NCBI RefSeq assembly: GCF_027484705.1
Contig: NZ_JAIXSL010000022.1
Location: forward strand, 1 to 64,000
DNA length: 64,000 bases
Direction: 5' to 3'
DNA from: Flavobacterium sp.
GTDB lineage: Bacteria > Bacteroidota > Bacteroidia > Flavobacteriales > Flavobacteriaceae
Under the pieces are notes generated by a model. The model worked only from the letters and a program-made list of their open reading frames with translations, was not told the origin of the DNA and searched no databases. This document shows, piece after piece, positions 60,635 through 64,000 of the stretch. Position 1 is the first letter of the stretch; each line of letters begins with the position of its first letter. A program made the translations under genes and the position numbers.

Positions 60635-61417
60635 TTAGTTTCTCCTATCATTGTAAGAGACTAATTGCTGACAATTTGCTTTATTGAAAGCCTGAGCTTC
60701 TTCATTGAGTACCATTTTTTCCGGATACCCAACATACGAAACTTTAGCTTGTTCAGTCACATTTAGAGCGATATTGTCATTGGCGTGTAATTTGGCCACC
60801 GATGTCCCGTTGGCATTCATATGAATCGTATTGGCGGTGAAATTTCTGGCGCATAGTAAAGCCGAATCTGTGGTTTGAAAAGCAGCTTTTTTGACCTTTC
60901 CTGTCAGGTTGATTCTGGCATTGTCATGAAAGGTTCCTTTGAGCATCGCAGCTTCGATTCTTCCGTTGAATGTTGTTCCGGTAGAAGCGTACAATTTAGT
61001 TTTTCCTGAAGTTTTGATGTTTCCTGAAAGGCTTGCTCCGGAATCCAAAACGATGTCGAGTTGGTCAGCGTTCAATTGCTCTTCAATAGTTATTTTTGCT
61101 TTTGAATGCGCTTCCAAGGCTACGATGTGATTTGCGGTAACATACACTTTTACGGTTTCTCCAGTTGGCATTTCGGTTCCTTTTTTCAGGGTGATTTTTA
61201 AAGTTTTTCCATTCATTTCCGTGATAACATTTTTTAGCGTTGCCTCGTTATTGGATTCTATACGCAATGAAGTGGATGGGGCTTCATTGTAGATCAGTTC
61301 GATACCGCCTGTTACGGCTACTTGAGAAAAGTCAGTGGTGTTTCTGTTTTCTGTTACTTGGGCTTTGGCTAGCATTCCCACCAGGAATACGGTTAGCGTT
61401 GTGATGATTTTTAACAT
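60635..61417 (-). CDS. Exported head-GIN (DUF2807) domain protein 3
   Basis: 260 residues. Signal peptide about 1-19 (VGMLAKAQ). GIN pattern: TTDFSQVAVTGGIELIYNEAPSTSLRIES, then TLKITLKKGTEMPTGETVKVYVT and VALEAHSKAKITIEE. It lies between DUF4870 and padR on the same strand, with gaps of about 110 and 90 bp, so it may be a separate transcript. Third GIN gene of the window. Confidence 0.82.
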   Translation of the reverse strand: MLKIITTLTVFLVGMLAKAQVTENRNTTDFSQVAVTGGIELIYNEAPSTSLRIESNNEATLKNVITEMNGKTLKITLKKGTEMPTGETVKVYVTANHIVALEAHSKAKITIEEQLNADQLDIVLDSGASLSGNIKTSGKTKLYASTGTTFNGRIEAAMLKGTFHDNARINLTGKVKKAAFQTTDSALLCARNFTANTIHMNANGTSVAKLHANDNIALNVTEQAKVSYVGYPEKMVLNEEAQAFNKANCQQLVSYNDRRN

Positions 61418-61435
61418 GATTTGTTCGTTTTTTTG

Positions 61436-61534
61436 ATTTTGATTTGATTGATGATTGAAACTCTGTAATTAAAATTGATTTTGATTAAAAAGGATTGATT
61501 GATTGTAATTGATGATTGAAATTGATTGATTATT
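61436..61534 (-). repeat. ATCAATC-rich leader of GIN gene 3
   Basis: The plus strand shows many TTGATT/GATTGATT words over about 100 bp between the DUF4870 and GIN genes. It is C-, A- and T-rich and nearly G-free on the transcribed strand, so it should be an unstructured leader. Confidence 0.6.
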
Positions 61535-61985
61535 TTAAAAAATTGATAGTAAGCGGATATTTAAAGTCATCTCCGTTAGAGGTTTTAAGCGAAGCATAGA
61601 TGATGAGGATAAACTCCGCGATTTTCATAAAGATAAAAAGGATGACGGCGACGATGGCGATGGTCAGGATTCCGTTGATATCATTAAAGTTGAAATCGTC
61701 GAAAACCAAATTGTCATTGCTAATCATGGCTGAAAAACTTGCGTTTCTGACAATCGCGATAATCAATATCGGAATGGCAATCATCGCAAGGAGGCAAGTG
61801 TAAACGAATAAGCTCAACTGAAAATTAATGGTTTGTTTTCCTTGTTCGTTTATATAGTCTGATTTGTCTTTATTCGTGCTCCAGATGAGGATCGGAAAAA
61901 TCAAATTTCCAAAAGGAATAAAATACTGTGTTAAGGTGCTTAAGTTGATTAAAGCCGCTGTACTGTTTTTTGATTGTGTTTCCAT
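61530..61985 (-). CDS. DUF4870-domain membrane protein
   Basis: 151 residues. It opens AALINLSTLTQYFIPFGNLIFPILIW, with DKSDYINEQGKQTINFQLS between helices, and about four membrane segments in total, the DUF4870 (Tic20-like) pattern. Inner-membrane protein of unknown role. It heads the GIN/PadR/PspC group and has its own -7 promoter box. Confidence 0.85.
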   Translation of the reverse strand: METQSKNSTAALINLSTLTQYFIPFGNLIFPILIWSTNKDKSDYINEQGKQTINFQLSLFVYTCLLAMIAIPILIIAIVRNASFSAMISNDNLVFDDFNFNDINGILTIAIVAVILFIFMKIAEFILIIYASLKTSNGDDFKYPLTINFLK

Positions 61986-62016
61986 GATGATTAAAAGTAT
62001 ATAGTAATTTCTTATG

Positions 62017-62024
62017 CAAATATA
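62017..62024 (-). promoter_or_regulatory. TAnnTTTG -7 box of the DUF4870 gene
   Basis: Minus-strand TATATTTG, 31 nt before the ATG at 61985. Confidence 0.5.
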
Positions 62025-62147
62025 TGTTCAAAAACCAATACCTTGTTTCGCATAGTACCATATATTAACAAAATTTTAACAAATTGAAATACATCATTTC
62101 TATCAATAAAAGCACTATATTTAGCCAATCATTCCAGTGAAATCAAT

Positions 62148-62597
62148 ATGTCAGCATTCAAAACCAATCTTTTTTTATTCTTAAAATTGCCCGCGGCGTT
62201 TTGGTGCGGTGTGCGGCTCAAAAACATCAACCAACTGCAATGCATCACTTCGGTTCGCCACCGTTGGTTCAACCAAAATCCTTTTGAGTCGATGTATTTT
62301 GCCGTGCAGGCTATGGCCGCCGAACTCTCCACAGGCGCTTTGGTCATGCAATCGATTCAGCAAAGCGGTCAAAAAATCTCGATGCTCGTCGCCAACAACA
62401 AAGGCAATTACACCAAAAAAGCTACGGGCAGAATCACTTTCACTTGCCACGACGGACAAAAAGTCAAAGAGGCCATTCGGAAAGCGATCGCCACCGGAGA
62501 AGGCCAAACCGTCTGGATGAAATCTATCGGAACCAACGAAAAAGGCGAACAGGTTTCCGAACTCGACTTCGAATGGACGCTCAAAATCAAATCCTGA
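62148..62597 (+). CDS. DUF4442 hotdog-fold thioesterase-like protein
   Basis: 149 residues. Pattern of the DUF4442 family: LPAAFWCGVRLKNINQLQCITSV, RWFNQNPFESMYFAVQAMAAELSTG (the hotdog helix), ISMLVANNKGNYTKKATGRI and a terminal WTLKIKS strand. Presumably an acyl-CoA or acyl-ACP thioesterase-like enzyme, but no catalytic assignment can be made. A near-promoter TATATTTA lies upstream (62116-62123). Confidence 0.8.
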   Translation: MSAFKTNLFLFLKLPAAFWCGVRLKNINQLQCITSVRHRWFNQNPFESMYFAVQAMAAELSTGALVMQSIQQSGQKISMLVANNKGNYTKKATGRITFTCHDGQKVKEAIRKAIATGEGQTVWMKSIGTNEKGEQVSELDFEWTLKIKS

Positions 62598-62654
62598 CGC
62601 TGCAACAGACGTTAAAGCAAACCTAATTGTGAAAACGTTTCAGTAGTCAATGCC

Positions 62655-62662
62655 TAACTTTG
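62655..62662 (+). promoter_or_regulatory. TAnnTTTG -7 box of the epimerase-like gene
   Basis: TAACTTTG, 15 nt before the ATG at 62678. It covers an in-frame TTG at 62660, arguing against that codon as start. Confidence 0.5.
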
Positions 62663-62677
62663 AATAAAAAGAAAAAC

Positions 62678-63583
62678 ATGAGAATCCTTATCACGGGCGC
62701 GACAGGGTTAATCGGAACGGAATTGGTGTCACTGCTGTTGCAAAACGGTATCGAAGTGCATTACCTTACGACTTCCAAAAAGAAAATCATCAAGGAAGAA
62801 AAATATCAAGGTTTTTTCTGGAATCCCGAGCAGGGCATTATCGATGAGAACAGCCTTTTGGGTGTCGATGTGATTATTCACCTTGCCGGCGCGAGCATTT
62901 CCAATCGCTGGACGAATGCCTACAAACAGGAAATCATCGAAAGCAGAATTACTTCCACCAATACGTTATATAAAGTACTAAAGGAAAACCCGAATCAGGT
63001 CAAACAAATCATTTCAGCATCTGCCATCGGCATTTATCCTGACAGCGCCACAACAGTCTACACCGAACTTTCAATCGCCAATCAGGATACTTTTCTTTCG
63101 AATGTTGTGGTCAAATGGGAGGAAAGCGTCAACAAATTCAAACAGCTCGACATCAAAGTCTGCAAACTCAGGACCGGAATCGTCTTCTCGAAAAAAGGCG
63201 GTGCCTTGCAGGAAATGCTCAAACCCATCCGTTACGGATTCGGAGCCGCTTTCGGAAACGGCCACCAGATGACTTCCTGGATTCACGTCCACGATCTTGC
63301 AGCCATGTATTTCTTCGCCGCCAAAAACGAATGGGAAGGCATCTACAACGCAGTGTCACCGAATCCGATATCTAATGAAAATCTCACCAAGTTGCTCGCG
63401 AAACAATTGCACAAACCGTTATTCCTACCCAACATTCCAAGGTTTGTGATGCGCCTGATTTTAGGCGAGATGCACGAACTGCTGTTTACCGACACGACCG
63501 TCAGTGCGCAAAAATCCATCGACAGCGGATTCCAGTTCCAATACCCAACGATCGAAAAAGCACTCAGCGAAATCATCCCATAA
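62678..63583 (+). CDS. TIGR01777-family NAD(P)-dependent epimerase-like protein
   Basis: 301 residues from the ATG at 62678. Extended SDR fold: ITGATGLIGTELV nucleotide-binding motif at the N-terminus, IHLAGASISNRWT, SASAIGIYPDS in the active-site region, LRTGIVFSKKGGAL, SWIHVHDLA and the C-terminal DUF1731-like segment (LPNIPRFVMRLILGEMHELLFTD). The family (YfcH/SDR39U1) is of unknown substrate. Cytosolic. The terminator follows at once. Confidence 0.9.
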   Translation: MRILITGATGLIGTELVSLLLQNGIEVHYLTTSKKKIIKEEKYQGFFWNPEQGIIDENSLLGVDVIIHLAGASISNRWTNAYKQEIIESRITSTNTLYKVLKENPNQVKQIISASAIGIYPDSATTVYTELSIANQDTFLSNVVVKWEESVNKFKQLDIKVCKLRTGIVFSKKGGALQEMLKPIRYGFGAAFGNGHQMTSWIHVHDLAAMYFFAAKNEWEGIYNAVSPNPISNENLTKLLAKQLHKPLFLPNIPRFVMRLILGEMHELLFTDTTVSAQKSIDSGFQFQYPTIEKALSEIIP

Positions 63584-63616
63584 AAAAAGCTCCGTCTATA
63601 ACAAACGGAGCTTTTT
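63584..63616 (+). terminator. Rho-independent terminator after the epimerase-like gene
   Basis: AGCTCCGT (63588-63595) pairs with ACGGAGCT (63605-63612), with flanking A and T runs. Confidence 0.9.
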
Positions 63617-63792
63617 CTATAACAAGTGAATTAATAATATTTAGAAGCTTAACGCTAACCTTAAGATTCAATCTCCTGCCCATTTTTCGCAGGCGGGAAA
63701 CAAACTTAAAGAAAACGAAATCGTTTTAGTCTTAAAATTCTATTAAAATTTTCATTTTAACTTTTACTTCGTACCGTTCGCTTCGCTTGGGT

Positions 63793-63876
63793 TAGGAGCC
63801 GGGAACCTGCTATCCGCTTTATTTTTGCTTGCCTAAAGAAGGCAAACAAAAGATGCCGCTGCTATCAGGGCTAGGG
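63793..63876 (+). repeat. Dispersed hairpin element, copy 6
   Basis: AGGAGCCGGGAACCTGCTAT, a hairpin TTTGCTTGCCT-AAAG-AAGGCAAACAAA (one mismatch), then GATGCCGCTGCTATCAGGG and CTAGGGT. Confidence 0.85.
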
Positions 63877-63952
63877 TAGGCGTTCCAAAACTTGCTTTTT
63901 CTTTAATTTGGCGACTTCATGTCTTTGCGGCTACTAAAAAAAATCGTGACAA

Positions 63953-63985
63953 TTTGACATTTTTCAACAAATGGCAATACTTTTG
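63953..63985 (+). promoter_or_regulatory. Promoter for a gene beyond the right edge
   Basis: TTTG (63953-63956), 21 nt, TACTTTTG (63978-63985), a full Bacteroidota match. A TGGCAA...TTGCCA inverted repeat (63972-63987) overlays the -7 box and could be an operator. Confidence 0.65.
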
Positions 63986-64000
63986 CCAATCAGCGGAAAA

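Larger units (their letters stand above)
63617..64000. other. Gene-free right end of the window
   Basis: About 380 bp without a gene. It contains a CCTGC...GCAGG hairpin (63674-63693), an AAAACGA...TCGTTTT palindrome near 63716-63731, dispersed element copy 6, and a promoter reading out of the window. Confidence 0.65.

Overview
The window looks like chromosome of a Flavobacterium-type bacterium (Bacteroidota, Flavobacteriaceae). Evidence read from the sequence: A+T-rich DNA; Bacteroidota-type promoters (TTG about 18-21 bp upstream of TAnnTTTG) in front of many genes; four secreted proteins with type IX secretion (T9SS) sorting tails; a FecI/FecR/TonB-receptor signalling cassette; head-GIN/PspC/PadR genes; an M1-peptidase/ABC-permease fusion; and lipoprotein signals without strong Shine-Dalgarno sites. 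No searches were run. Names rest on motifs and family knowledge, and no species is claimed.

Layout. 1-2400: 3' part of a repeat-built T9SS type B adhesin. 2453-7864: htpG, two lipoproteins (lipocalin-like, OmpA/glycine-zipper), a TetR-like regulator with an ABC1/AarF kinase. 7941-19245: a 969-residue repeat/C1q-like surface protein, an ABC ATPase, a T9SS beta-propeller, a FabH-type synthase, and a 1532-residue choice-of-anchor-L/T9SS type B protein. 19533-21311: argS. 21312-26934: TonB-dependent receptor, FecR anti-sigma and ECF sigma factor, with two divergent related lipoproteins. 27040-31231: a 54-residue membrane protein, a six-gene operon (ankyrin, DOMON-T9SS, OB-fold, DUF5777 barrel, cytochrome c lipoprotein, YceI) and a 59-residue lipoprotein. 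31404-51146: mostly housekeeping (ffh, folD, rluF, nif3-like, lpxK, punA, gapA, lipA, trxB, tRNA-Pro) plus a hybrid histidine kinase, MFS transporter, M48 protease, TonB, and a glycosyltransferase coupled to a second ECF sigma gene. 51214-61985: three head-GIN proteins, an ABC-ATPase/permease-M1-peptidase pair, a transglutaminase-like protein, PspC, PadR and DUF4870. 62148-63583: DUF4442 and a TIGR01777 epimerase-like protein.

The most interesting signal is regulatory. GTAGGG, exactly 15 nt, then (C/T)TGTTT(T/C)A occurs three times, each 19-26 nt before a start codon: before fecR-receptor, before the divergent lipoprotein pair, and before the six-gene operon. I read this as the promoter of the local ECF sigma factor. 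It would tie a surface-signal receptor to an envelope heme/redox-like operon and two lipoproteins in one regulon.

The second structural signal is a six-copy dispersed element (77-85 bp). It has fixed flanks and a central hairpin whose stem sequence varies while pairing is kept. A separate 122-bp multi-arm palindrome abuts tRNA-Pro. Two small genes (54 and 59 residues) were found by direct translation of gaps.
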